The notes under the pieces: model-generated
The model's database searches: none
Told to the model about the DNA's origin: nothing
What the model saw: the letters and a program-made list of their open reading frames with translations, nothing else
Shown: piece by piece, positions 54,366-62,374 of the stretch
Numbering within the stretch: position 1 is the stretch's first letter
How the letters are laid out: the number at the start of each line of letters is the position of its first letter
Assembly: GCA_019635875.1 (NCBI GenBank)
Contig: JAHBYP010000013.1
Location: 62,001-126,000 of the forward strand
DNA length: 64,000 bases
Direction of reading: 5' to 3'
Source of the DNA: Alphaproteobacteria bacterium
GTDB taxonomy: Bacteria; Pseudomonadota; Alphaproteobacteria; Reyranellales; Reyranellaceae
Translations under genes and position numbers: made by a program

Positions 54366-55508
54366 ATGGACCTGTCGTATTCCGACGAGCAGAAGCAGAT
54401 CAAGGAAGGCGTCGAGCGCTTCGTGCGCGAGCAGTACGCGTTCGAGACCCGGCGCAAGATCGCCGCGAGCGAGAAGGGCTGGCTGCCCGAGAACTGGGCG
54501 AAGTTCGCCGAGCTCGGCTGGCTGGGCATGAGCTTCTCCGAGGCCGATGGCGGCTTCGGCGGCGGCGCGATCGAGACCATGATCGCCATGGAAGCTTTCG
54601 GCTCAGGCCTGGTGCTCGAGCCCTATCTGCCGACCGTGGTGATGGGCGGTGGCCTGCTGGCCGCCGGCGGTTCCGCGGCGCAGAAGGAAGCGCTGCTGGC
54701 GCCGATGATCGCGGGCGAGAAGCAGTTCGCCGTCGCCTATGTCGAGAAGCAGGCGCGCTTCAACCTCGCCGACGTCGCCGTCACGGCGAAAAAGGATGGC
54801 GCCGGCTTCGCCATCAGTGGCCACAAGGGCGTGGTCTACAACGCCGCCTCGGCCGACACGATCTTCGTCACCGCGCGCACCTCGGGTGGCCAGCGCGACG
54901 AGAAGGGCATCACGGTGTTCGCCGTCGACGCCAAGGCCCAGGGCATCAGCCGCCGCGACTATCCCACCCAGGACGCGCTGCGCGCCTCGGAGCTCACCTT
55001 CGACAACGTCAAGGTCGGCGCCGACGCCGTGGTCGGCAAGCTCGACGACGGCTACGCGCTGTTCGAGGGCGTGGTCGATCGTTCGATCGTGGCGCTGTGC
55101 GCCGAGGCGGTGGGCTGCATGGACGCCATCAACAAGGCGACGCTCGAGTACATCAAGACCCGCAAGCAGTTCGGCGTGCCGATCGGCAAGTTCCAGGTGC
55201 TGCAGCACCGCATGGTCGACTGCTTCACCAACGCCCAGGAAGCGCGCTCGATGACCCTGATGGCGGCGCTGAAGATCGACGACGCCGACGCCACGGTGCG
55301 CAAGAAGGCGGCCTCGGGCGCCAAGGTGCAGATCGGCAAGTCGGGCAGGTTCTGCGGCCAGAGCGCGGTGCAGATGCACGGCGGCATGGGCGTCACCGAC
55401 GAGCTCTCGGTCAGCCACTACTTCAAGCGCCTGACCATGATCGAGACGCTGTTCGGCAACCAGCAGCACCACCTCACCCGCTACGCCAACCTCTCGGTCG
55501 CGGCGTAA
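54366..55508 (+). CDS. Acyl-CoA dehydrogenase (pimeloyl-CoA dehydrogenase small-subunit type)
   Basis: A 380-residue shorter dehydrogenase: 'MDLSYSDEQKQIKEGVERFV', 'WLGMSFSEADGGFGGGAIET', 'AKKDGAGFAISGHKGVVYNA' and C-terminal 'VQMHGGMGVTDELSVSHYFK'. In these paired systems two subunits of ACAD type together oxidise long or branched acyl-CoA. Starts 44 bp after the previous stop and shares its transcript; GGAGGGAGCTGAG ribosome site. Confidence 0.9.
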   Translation: MDLSYSDEQKQIKEGVERFVREQYAFETRRKIAASEKGWLPENWAKFAELGWLGMSFSEADGGFGGGAIETMIAMEAFGSGLVLEPYLPTVVMGGGLLAAGGSAAQKEALLAPMIAGEKQFAVAYVEKQARFNLADVAVTAKKDGAGFAISGHKGVVYNAASADTIFVTARTSGGQRDEKGITVFAVDAKAQGISRRDYPTQDALRASELTFDNVKVGADAVVGKLDDGYALFEGVVDRSIVALCAEAVGCMDAINKATLEYIKTRKQFGVPIGKFQVLQHRMVDCFTNAQEARSMTLMAALKIDDADATVRKKAASGAKVQIGKSGRFCGQSAVQMHGGMGVTDELSVSHYFKRLTMIETLFGNQQHHLTRYANLSVAA

Positions 55509-55520
55509 CAAGGGTCTTAC

Positions 55521-55639
55521 CTTCCCCCGGAGGGGGAAGGTGGCGCGCAGCGACGGATGGGGGATGTTGAAGACGGACTCCTGCGTTCGTCTTCGACATC
55601 CCCCTTCCGCCTTCGGCACCTTCCCCCTCCGGGGGAAGG
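55521..55639. repeat. Paired palindromic repeat, family B copy 4
   Basis: CTTCCCCCGGAGGGGGAAGG end, GATGGGGGATGTTGAAGACG core and inverse end, in the gap between converging genes. Confidence 0.85.
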
Positions 55640-55651
55640 TAAGACATGCAG

Positions 55652-56614
55652 CTACTCGTTGCCGTTGGGGCCGATGTTGAGTGCGCGGCCCTTCAGCGTG
55701 GGATAGCGCTTCTCGACCCAGGGCCGGATCCACTTGTGCTCGCTCTCCGGCTGCTTCTTGTACTCGGCGATGAAGTCGCGGTAGTCGGCGGCGAGGTTGG
55801 TGTTGGCGCCCGGCTGGTTGCTGTTGCCGAAGCTCAGGCAGCCCAGCCCGTCGCCCAACGCGTAGAGGTCGGTGCCGGCGTAGATGTATCCCTGGATCGG
55901 CCGCGCCTCGACGCCGAAGCTGGGCATGAAGCGTGCGTTGCGGCGCGAGCATGCGAAGATCGCCGCCAGCACACGCTTGGCCCGCATCATGCCGCCGTAG
56001 TCCTGCGCGCCCAGCCCGGAGGCGCGGAAGGTGGTCAGCAGGCTGGTCGTGGTCAGCCAGCCGCGCGCCACGCGCACCATCTTGTCGGTCGGCCGGCCGC
56101 TGGCGTCGCGCAGGCCGCCATAGTTGTGCAGCAGCTTCTCGAGGTTGGCGTTGGGGTGGCGCTTGCGCTGGTGGATCAGCGCGTGCCAGCACAGGTGGAT
56201 GGCGCGGCGATCGTCGCCCAGCACCATCTCGTCGACGTCGCGCCACCAGCCGCCCGGCAGCTTGTCGATCGGACCGGCGAGCGGCGTGCCGTCGAAGAAG
56301 CCCTTGAGCGCGCCCGTCGTCGTCGCCTGGGACTTGATCAGGATGAGGGTCTCGCGCTCGACCTGGCCGAAGCCGATGGCGTGGTTGCCCTTGCCCTGCT
56401 CGGCGCCGGGGCCCTTCAGCCAGCTCTCGTGGCTGAAGCCCTTCTGGCGCGTGTTGGTGAACTGCGTCTCCTCCCAGAAGATCGCCGCCACCGTCTCCCA
56501 CGGCACCGAGCTAGTGACGTCAGTGTCGTAGCACTCGTCGCGATAGTGCTTCTGGATCAGGCCGGCCATGGCGAAATAGTCCTGCTGCTTGGTTTCAGGA
56601 TCGCCGATGGCCAT
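55652..56614 (-). CDS. Lysozyme-like domain protein, no signal peptide
   Basis: A 320-residue protein (MAIGDPETKQQDYFAMAGLI). 'TVAAIFWEETQFTNTRQKGF' (Glu like the catalytic acid of SLT/lysozyme folds) and 'EQGKGNHAIGFGQVERETLI' (GxxQ-type turn) suggest a lytic transglycosylase-like active site. No export signal, membrane helix or phage neighbour is seen. Rest (about 110-320) is not recognised. It may need another route to reach peptidoglycan or act elsewhere. Not tied to the adjacent higBA. Confidence 0.5.
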   Translation of the reverse strand: MAIGDPETKQQDYFAMAGLIQKHYRDECYDTDVTSSVPWETVAAIFWEETQFTNTRQKGFSHESWLKGPGAEQGKGNHAIGFGQVERETLILIKSQATTTGALKGFFDGTPLAGPIDKLPGGWWRDVDEMVLGDDRRAIHLCWHALIHQRKRHPNANLEKLLHNYGGLRDASGRPTDKMVRVARGWLTTTSLLTTFRASGLGAQDYGGMMRAKRVLAAIFACSRRNARFMPSFGVEARPIQGYIYAGTDLYALGDGLGCLSFGNSNQPGANTNLAADYRDFIAEYKKQPESEHKWIRPWVEKRYPTLKGRALNIGPNGNE

Positions 56615-56724
56615 GGGCCCCTCCGTTGGTGAGTGTGCGCTCGCATTCTTTTGCCAAACGCATGTCGCGTCAATCCGGCAGATTCGCGGCCGGCTGCTGC
56701 AATTCCCGGAGGGCGTTTGTTGTT

Positions 56725-57024
56725 TCAGGCGGCGCGCAGCGGCTTGATCGCGCTGACGCGTTTGTCGCCGAGGGAACGCTGGGCGAGCTTCAGGTCGTAG
56801 CGGGTCTGCAGATTCATCCAGAACTCCGGCGTCGTGCTCCAGAATGCCGCGAGCCGCACCGCGGTGTCCGCACTGATGCCGCGTCGGCCGCGCACGATGT
56901 CGCTGATCCGCGCCACGTTGACGCCGATCTCGCGAGCCAGGCGGTTCTGGCTGACAAGCGTCGGCTTCATGAACTCCTCCTGGAGAACTTCGCCGGGATG
57001 GATCGGGTTCAGTCTCTTGGCCAT
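56725..57024 (-). CDS. higA: HigA antitoxin
   Basis: A 99-residue antitoxin: 'MAKRLNPIHPGEVLQEEFMK' (HPGEvL..eFm mark of HigA), XRE helix 'SQNRLAREIGVNVARISDIV' and 'GISADTAVRLAAFWSTTPEF', 'FWMNLQTRYDLKLAQ'. It pairs with the RelE-like gene upstream at 57048-57326 with 23 bp between. Binds the toxin and probably represses the operon. Confidence 0.92.
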   Translation of the reverse strand: MAKRLNPIHPGEVLQEEFMKPTLVSQNRLAREIGVNVARISDIVRGRRGISADTAVRLAAFWSTTPEFWMNLQTRYDLKLAQRSLGDKRVSAIKPLRAA

Positions 57025-57047
57025 GCTTCTGCTCACTTCGTGCCGGT

Positions 57048-57326
57048 TCAGAGATAGTCGACGATCTCGACATCGAATACGTCGCCATCCGACCAACGAA
57101 AGCACAGGCGCCATTGATCGTTGATCCGGATGCTGTGCTGTCCAGCGCGGTCGCCGCGCAGCGCTTCAAGCCGGTTGCCCGGCGGGCTGCGCAGATCGTC
57201 CAATGCGTTGGCGGCCGCCAGCAGCTCCAGCTTGCGCCGTGCGATGCGCTCGATGAACGCAAAGCGACGGCTGAGCTGGTCATTGAAGAGCTTCTCGGTT
57301 TCCTTGCAGCGGAAGCTCCGGATCAT
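57048..57326 (-). CDS. higB: HigB toxin (RelE family)
   Basis: A 92-residue mRNA interferase-type toxin: 'MIRSFRCKETEKLFNDQLSR', 'LRSPPGNRLEALRGDRAGQH' and 'SIRINDQWRLCFRWSDGDVF', the strands typical of HigB/RelE. Cleaves mRNA at the ribosome when free. Order toxin-antitoxin is the usual for hig. An inverted repeat overlaps the upstream promoter region. Confidence 0.92.
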   Translation of the reverse strand: MIRSFRCKETEKLFNDQLSRRFAFIERIARRKLELLAAANALDDLRSPPGNRLEALRGDRAGQHSIRINDQWRLCFRWSDGDVFDVEIVDYL

Positions 57327-57336
57327 GATCGTACCA

Positions 57337-57355
57337 TATACCGGAAATCGGTATA
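57337..57355. promoter_or_regulatory. Putative higBA operator
   Basis: TATACCG at 57337-57343 and CGGTATA at 57349-57355 form a 7-bp-arm palindrome 10 bp upstream of the HigB start. HigA-type proteins bind such operators. Overlaps a possible -10 toward higB. Confidence 0.6.
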
Positions 57356-57557
57356 GCGCCAGGGTGACTCCAACTGCCGCCGCCGAGCGCGGCGGCACTT
57401 ACGACCACGTTCGGAGGGGGAAGGCATGAATGCATTCTGTTTTCGGAACGCGGTTTCCGCGCGTCGAGGGCGCGATTTCGGCGGCCGGAATGCGCGGGCC
57501 GCAGGGCCATCGGCGTGTGCAAATGGCTATCGCGCGGCCCCCTTGATGGCGCTAGTC

Positions 57558-57571
57558 TGAACCAACGTTCA
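57558..57571. promoter_or_regulatory. Small palindrome before the HMG-CoA synthase-like gene
   Basis: TGAAC-CAAC-GTTCA, 5-bp arms with four-base spacer, 33 bp upstream of the ATG at 57604. Could be a TetR-type operator; no regulator gene is next to it. Weak. Confidence 0.35.
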
Positions 57572-57603
57572 CCTAACAAGCGTTCGAGAAGAGGGAACTC
57601 CGC

Positions 57604-59046
57604 ATGGTCGGCATCACCGGGTATGGCGCCTATGTCCCGCGGCTGCGACTCAGCCGCCAGGCCGTCTACGATGCCAACAAGTGGTTCGCGCCGGGCCTGC
57701 GCGGTCAGGCCAAGGGCGAGCGCGCGATGGCCAACTGGGACGAGGATTCCATCACCATGGGCGTCGAGGCGGCGCGCGACTGCCTCAACGGCACCGACCC
57801 GAAATCGCTGCGCAACCTGTACTTCGCCTCGACCACCCTGCCGTTCAAGGATCGCCAGAACGCCGGCGTGATCGGCACGGCGCTGACCGTCGAGGACGGC
57901 CTGATGGCCGCCGACGTCGCCGGCTCGCAGAAGGCCGGCACCTCGGCGCTGATCGCCGGGCTGACCGCCGCCAAGTCCGGCGCGCCGACCATGGTCGTGG
58001 CCGCCGAGAAGCGCTCCACGCGCGTGGCCTCGGCCAACGAGCTGCAGTTCGGCGACGGCGCGGCGGCGATGCTGTGCGGGACAGACAAGGTGATCGCCAG
58101 GCTGCTGGCGCATCACTCCGTGTCGATGGATTTCGTCGATCACTTCCGCGGCGATGAGTCGGATTTCGACTACACCTGGGAGGAGCGCTGGATCCGCGAC
58201 GAGGGCTACGTGAAGATCGTGCCGCCGGCGATCAAGGCGGCGCTCGCGACCGCCAACCTCAAGGGCGCCGACATCACGCACTTCATCATGCCCGCGCTGA
58301 TGGCGGCGATCCCCAGGCAGATGGCCAAGATGGCGGGCGTCGCCGAGACGGCGGTGCGCGACAACCTCGGCGCCAACCTGGGCGACACCGGCTCGGCGCA
58401 TGCGCTTGTCGTGCTGGCGCATACGCTGGAGAGCGCCAAGCCGGGCGAGCGCATCATGGTCGTGGCCTTCGGGCAGGGCCTCGACGTCATCATCCTCGAG
58501 GTCACGGCGGAGATCGCCAACCTCAGCAAGCGGCTGGGCGTGTCGGGCTGGCTGGCGCGCGGCAAGGTCGAGACGAACTACATGAAGTTCCTCGCCTTCA
58601 ACGACATGCTGCCGATCGACAAGGGCATGCGCGCGGAGTTCGACAAGAAGACCGCGCTCAGTGTGCTGTGGCGCAAGCGCGACATGATCTACGGCCTGGT
58701 CGGCGGCAAGTGCAAGGTCTGCGGCACGGTGCAGTTCCCCAAGACCCAGGTCTGCGTCAATCCCAACTGCCACGCGATGGACAGCCAGGAGCCCTATCCG
58801 ATGCAGGGGCTGCAGGCCTCGGTGATGTCGTTCACCGCCGATTCGCTGACCTATTCGCCCGATCCGCCGGCCTATTACGGCATGATCACCTTCCCCGAGG
58901 GCGGCCGCTTCATGGCCGACTTCACCGACTCGGACAAGGACCAGGTCAAGGTCGGCGCCAAGATGCGCATGACCTTCCGCATCCGCGAGGTCGATCAGAT
59001 GCGCGGCGGCTTCAAGCGCTATTTCTGGAAGGCGGCGCCGGCCTGA
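57604..59046 (+). CDS. HMG-CoA synthase/KASIII-fold protein with C-terminal zinc ribbon and OB domain
   Basis: A 480-residue protein. Residues about 1-345 have the HMG-CoA synthase thiolase fold (VGITGYGAYVPRLRLSR; 'ELQFGDGAAAMLCGTDKVIA'; 'LGANLGDTGSAHALVVLAHT'). The nucleophile cysteine of this family would lie at residue 109 but reads Gln: 'DVAGSQKAGTSALIAG' against 'FACKAGT'. The C-terminal DUF35/ChsH2-like part has a zinc ribbon (C370, C373, C384, C389) and an OB fold. Such proteins partner SCP2 thiolases in CoA-ester degradation; here the thiolase follows at 59107. A non-catalytic or decarboxylating role is possible. Confidence 0.8.
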   Translation: MVGITGYGAYVPRLRLSRQAVYDANKWFAPGLRGQAKGERAMANWDEDSITMGVEAARDCLNGTDPKSLRNLYFASTTLPFKDRQNAGVIGTALTVEDGLMAADVAGSQKAGTSALIAGLTAAKSGAPTMVVAAEKRSTRVASANELQFGDGAAAMLCGTDKVIARLLAHHSVSMDFVDHFRGDESDFDYTWEERWIRDEGYVKIVPPAIKAALATANLKGADITHFIMPALMAAIPRQMAKMAGVAETAVRDNLGANLGDTGSAHALVVLAHTLESAKPGERIMVVAFGQGLDVIILEVTAEIANLSKRLGVSGWLARGKVETNYMKFLAFNDMLPIDKGMRAEFDKKTALSVLWRKRDMIYGLVGGKCKVCGTVQFPKTQVCVNPNCHAMDSQEPYPMQGLQASVMSFTADSLTYSPDPPAYYGMITFPEGGRFMADFTDSDKDQVKVGAKMRMTFRIREVDQMRGGFKRYFWKAAPA

Positions 59047-59106
59047 TCGGCGCCGACGGCTCAAGCGGTTAAAGGGTAAGAGCACGACAACCACAGGAGA
59101 CGTGCC

Positions 59107-60306
59107 ATGGCCAAGGGTATCAAGGACAAGGTCGCCATTCTCGGCATGGGCTGCTCCAAGTTCGGCGAGCGCTGGGAAAGCGGCGCCGAGGAGCTGATGC
59201 TGGAAGCGTTCAAGGAGTGCGTCTCCGACGCCGGCATCGACATGAAGCAGCTCCAGGCGGCGTGGTTCTCCACGGCGATCGACGAGGTGCATGTCGGCAA
59301 GTCGGGCATCCCGCTCAGCACCACGCTGCGCCTGCCCAACATCCCGGTGACGCATGTCGAGAACATGTGCGCCTCGGGCACCGAGGCCTTCCGCGGCGCC
59401 TGCTACGCGGTGGCGTCGGGCGCGGTCGACTTCGCCCTGGCGCTGGGCGTCGAGAAGCTCAAGGACACCGGCTATGGCGGCCTGCCGGGCGGCCGCGGCG
59501 GCCCGCTGCAGGCGCTGTGGAGCGCCAACGGCACGGCGCCGGGCAATTTCGCCCAGCTCGCCACCGCCTACCAGACGGCGCATGGCGTGGCCGCCGAGGA
59601 CCTCAAGAAGGCGATCGGCCACGTGTCGTGGAAGAGCCACCAGAACGGTGCGAAGAACCCCAAGGCCCACCTGCAGAAGGCGGTGGACATGGACACCATC
59701 CTCAACGCGCCGATGATCGCCTCGCCCTTGGGCCTGTTCGACTGCTGCGGCGTGTCGGATGGCGCGGCGGCGGCGATCGTGACCACGCCTGAGATCGCCA
59801 GGTCGCTGGGCAAGCACGACATCGTCAGCGTCAAGGCGCTGCAGCTCTCCGTCTCCAACGGCTCGGAGTCGGGCCACAATTCGTGGGACGGCAGCTACTT
59901 CCATACCACGCGCATCGCCTCGAAGAAGGCCTACGAGGAGGCCGGCATCAAGGATCCGCGCAAGGAAGTCTCGATGTTCGAGGTCCATGACTGCTTCTCG
60001 GTCACCGAGCTGGTGACCATGGAGGACCTGCACATCTCCGAGACCGGCAAGGGCTGGAAGGACGTGCTCGACGGCTTCTACGACGCCGACGGCAAGATCC
60101 CCTGCCAGATCGACGGCGGCCTGAAGTGCTTCGGCCATCCGATCGGCGCCTCGGGCCTGCGCATGCTCTACGAGATGTACCTGCAGTTCCAGGGCCGCGC
60201 CGGCGCGCGCCAGCTCAAGGACCCGAAGGTCGGCATGACGCACAATCTGGGCGGCGCGCCGCGCGAGAACGTCTCGTCGATCGCCATCGTCGGCCGCTAC
60301 GAATAG
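59107..60306 (+). CDS. Thiolase, SCP2/acetyl-CoA acetyltransferase type
   Basis: A 399-residue thiolase. Nucleophile C88 in 'THVENMCASGTEAFRGACY', 'FEVHDCFSVTELVTMEDL' and 'GLKCFGHPIGASGLRMLY' with the second-active-site Cys/His. Cleaves or forms 3-ketoacyl-CoA in an oxidative or degradative route. It follows the OB-containing HMG-CoA synthase-like gene with 60 bp gap, forming a probable two-protein complex, as in benzylsuccinate-type and steroid thiolases. Confidence 0.92.
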   Translation: MAKGIKDKVAILGMGCSKFGERWESGAEELMLEAFKECVSDAGIDMKQLQAAWFSTAIDEVHVGKSGIPLSTTLRLPNIPVTHVENMCASGTEAFRGACYAVASGAVDFALALGVEKLKDTGYGGLPGGRGGPLQALWSANGTAPGNFAQLATAYQTAHGVAAEDLKKAIGHVSWKSHQNGAKNPKAHLQKAVDMDTILNAPMIASPLGLFDCCGVSDGAAAAIVTTPEIARSLGKHDIVSVKALQLSVSNGSESGHNSWDGSYFHTTRIASKKAYEEAGIKDPRKEVSMFEVHDCFSVTELVTMEDLHISETGKGWKDVLDGFYDADGKIPCQIDGGLKCFGHPIGASGLRMLYEMYLQFQGRAGARQLKDPKVGMTHNLGGAPRENVSSIAIVGRYE

Positions 60307-60331
60307 GCATCGAGGGAAGACGCGAGCTTAC

Positions 60332-60457
60332 CTTCCCCCGGAGGGGGAAGGTGGCAGCGCGTAGCGCTGACGGATGGGGGATGTCCAAGACGGACTCCTC
60401 GGTTCGTCTTCGACATCCCCATCCGCCCTTCGGGCACCTACCCCCTCCGGGGGAAGG
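60332..60457. repeat. Paired palindromic repeat, family B copy 5
   Basis: CCTTCCCCCGGAGGGGGAAG end, GGATGGGGGATGTCCAAGAC core and inverse end, 26 bp after the thiolase stop and just before the MaoC gene, inside an apparent operon. Confidence 0.85.
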
Positions 60458-60497
60458 CAAGCGCCAGTTTCGATTTTTTCAGGAGGGGACGCGAGGC

Positions 60498-60959
60498 ATG
60501 CTCGACAAGAAGCACATCGGCCACAAGTTCAACGCCTTCACCACCACGGTCGAGGCCGGCAAGATCCGCCTCTTCTGCAAGGCGATCGGCGAGGATGACC
60601 CGATCTACAGCGACGAGAAGGCCGCGAAAGCCGCCGGCTACCGCGCCATCCCGGCGCCGCCGACCTTCCTCACCGCCGTCACCAACGACGACCCCGACAA
60701 GGGCGGCCTGTTGCGCCTGCTCAACGTCGATATCGGCCTGATCCTGCACGGCGAGCAGCACTACGAGTATTTGGCGCCGGTGCATGTCGGCGACCGCATC
60801 ACCTGCCAGAGCCAGGTGATGGACATCTACGACAAGAAGGGCGGCGCGCTGTGGTTCGTCGTCTCGGAGACCGAGCTGAAGGACGAGGCGTCGGGCAAGC
60901 CGGTCGCCAAGGCGCGCGGCGTGACCGTCGTGCGCAACCCGAACGCCGGCAAGGCTTGA
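60498..60959 (+). CDS. MaoC-like dehydratase, N-terminal (FAS1) type
   Basis: A 153-residue hotdog protein of the MaoC_dehydrat_N group: 'MLDKKHIGHKFNAFTTTVEA', 'FCKAIGEDDPIYSDEKAAKA', 'IPAPPTFLTAVTNDDPDKGG', 'LILHGEQHYEYLAPVHVGDR'. Catalytic His is generally in the partner; next gene is that partner. Together they form an R-enoyl-CoA hydratase. Preceded by GGAGGGGACGCGAGGC. Confidence 0.9.
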   Translation: MLDKKHIGHKFNAFTTTVEAGKIRLFCKAIGEDDPIYSDEKAAKAAGYRAIPAPPTFLTAVTNDDPDKGGLLRLLNVDIGLILHGEQHYEYLAPVHVGDRITCQSQVMDIYDKKGGALWFVVSETELKDEASGKPVAKARGVTVVRNPNAGKA

Positions 60960-60969
60960 GGAGGGGACG

Positions 60970-61392
60970 ATGGCCAACGCGCCGAAATTCGCCGACGTGA
61001 AGGTGGGCGACGAGATCCCCAAGCTCGTCCTGCCGCCGATCAGCCGCCACCAGCTCGCGCTCTATTGCGGCGGCTCGGGCGATCACAACCCGATCCATGT
61101 CGACATCGACTTCGCCAAGAAGTTCGGCTTCAAGGACGTCTTCGCCCACGGCATGCTGTCGATGGCCTTCCTCGGCCGCGTGGTGACCGGCTGGGTGCCG
61201 CAGAAGCAGGTGCGCGGGCTGGGCACGCGCTTCACCTCGATCACCTGGGTCGGCGACGTGATCACCGTCAGCGGCAAGGTCACCGGCAAGCGCGAGGCCA
61301 ATGGCGAGACGCTGGTCGACCTCGAGGTCAAATGCACCAACCAGAACGGCCAGGACACGCTGCAGGGCCACGCGACGGTCGCGCTGGCATAG
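60970..61392 (+). CDS. MaoC dehydratase, catalytic partner
   Basis: A 140-residue hotdog with the hydratase catalytic pair in 'YCGGSGDHNPIHVDIDFAKK' and 'FAHGMLSMAFLGRVVTGWVP'. Begins 10 bp after its partner; GGAGGGGACG ribosome site. The heterodimer would hydrate an enoyl-CoA, upstream of the SDR oxidising the 3-hydroxyacyl-CoA and the thiolase. Confidence 0.92.
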   Translation: MANAPKFADVKVGDEIPKLVLPPISRHQLALYCGGSGDHNPIHVDIDFAKKFGFKDVFAHGMLSMAFLGRVVTGWVPQKQVRGLGTRFTSITWVGDVITVSGKVTGKREANGETLVDLEVKCTNQNGQDTLQGHATVALA

Positions 61393-61404
61393 CGCACGCC
61401 ACCC

Positions 61405-61472
61405 CTGTCATCCCGAGCGCAGCGAGGGATCCAGGGTCTCGACTAGATCCCTCGCTGCGCTCGGGATGACAG
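61405..61472. repeat. Hairpin, family C
   Basis: Arms CTGTCATCCCGAGCGCAGCG and inverse GATCCCTCGCTGCGCTCGGG; strong stem between the hydratase and SDR genes. Same family as 6582-6654. Confidence 0.75.
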
Positions 61473-61491
61473 AAGAAGAGGATAGTGAATC

Positions 61492-62316
61492 ATGGGTCAG
61501 CTTGACGGGCGCGTCGCCATCGTCACGGGTTCGGGCCGCGGCATCGGCCAGCAGATCGCGCTGCGCCTGGTGCGCGACGGCGCCTCGGTCGTGGTCAACG
61601 ATCTCGACGAGGGTCCGGCCAAGGAGACCGTGGCGCTGATCGAGAAGCTCGGCGGCAAGGCCGTCGCCTGCAACGGCGACGTCTCGGCCAAGGATTTCGG
61701 CGACCGCATCGTCAAGACCGCGGTCGACGCCTTCGGCGACTGCCATATCGTGGTGAACAACGCCGGCTACACCTGGGACAACGTCATCCAGAAGATGACC
61801 GACGAGCAGTGGTACGCCATCCTCGACGTGCATCTGACCGCGCCGTTCCGCGTGCTGCGCGCCTTCCAGCAGCATTTCCGCACCGCCGTCGACAAGGAGC
61901 GCACCGACGGCAAGCGCGTCGTGCGCAAGGTGGTCAACATCTCCTCGACCTCGGGCGTCAACGGCAATGCCGGCCAGTCCAACTACTCCGCCGGCAAGGC
62001 GGGCATCGTCGGCCTGACCAAGACGCTCGCCAAGGAGTTCGGCCGCTACGACGTGACGGTCAACGCCGTGGCCTTCGGCTACATCCAGACGCGCCTGACC
62101 AAGCCGCTGGCCGCCGGCGAGGACGGCACCATCGAGGTGCAGGGCCGCCAGGTGAAGGTCGGCGTGCAGGGCGGCCGCATCGCCGCCATGAACCAGATGA
62201 TCCCGCTGGGCCGCGGCGGGCTGCCCGAGGAGGCGGCCGGCTCGGTCTACCTCTTCTGCAGCCCCGACAGCGACTACGTCAGCGGCCAGTGCCTGGTGGT
62301 GAACGGCGGCCTCTGA
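61492..62316 (+). CDS. Short-chain dehydrogenase/reductase, FabG-like 3-hydroxyacyl type
   Basis: A 274-residue NAD(P) enzyme. Cofactor 'VAIVTGSGRGIGQQIALRLV', 'NNAGYTWDNVIQKMT', catalytic Ser in 'VVNISSTSGVNGNAGQ' and Tyr-Lys in 'SNYSAGKAGIVGLTKTLAKE', C-terminal 'YVSGQCLVVNGGL'. Likely oxidises the 3-hydroxyacyl-CoA made by the MaoC pair, feeding the thiolase. Confidence 0.92.
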   Translation: MGQLDGRVAIVTGSGRGIGQQIALRLVRDGASVVVNDLDEGPAKETVALIEKLGGKAVACNGDVSAKDFGDRIVKTAVDAFGDCHIVVNNAGYTWDNVIQKMTDEQWYAILDVHLTAPFRVLRAFQQHFRTAVDKERTDGKRVVRKVVNISSTSGVNGNAGQSNYSAGKAGIVGLTKTLAKEFGRYDVTVNAVAFGYIQTRLTKPLAAGEDGTIEVQGRQVKVGVQGGRIAAMNQMIPLGRGGLPEEAAGSVYLFCSPDSDYVSGQCLVVNGGL

Positions 62317-62374
62317 GCCATCGTCTCAGCCCCACGACAGATCGACGCGCGGGCGGCCCGCGGGCCGCCCGTTG

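Noticed and set aside
57280..60243. 987-residue reverse-strand open frame
   Set aside because: It is the shadow of the HMG-CoA synthase-like, thiolase and higB genes: repetitive Arg/Ala/His/Asp-rich translation with no domains, typical of GC-rich antisense frames.
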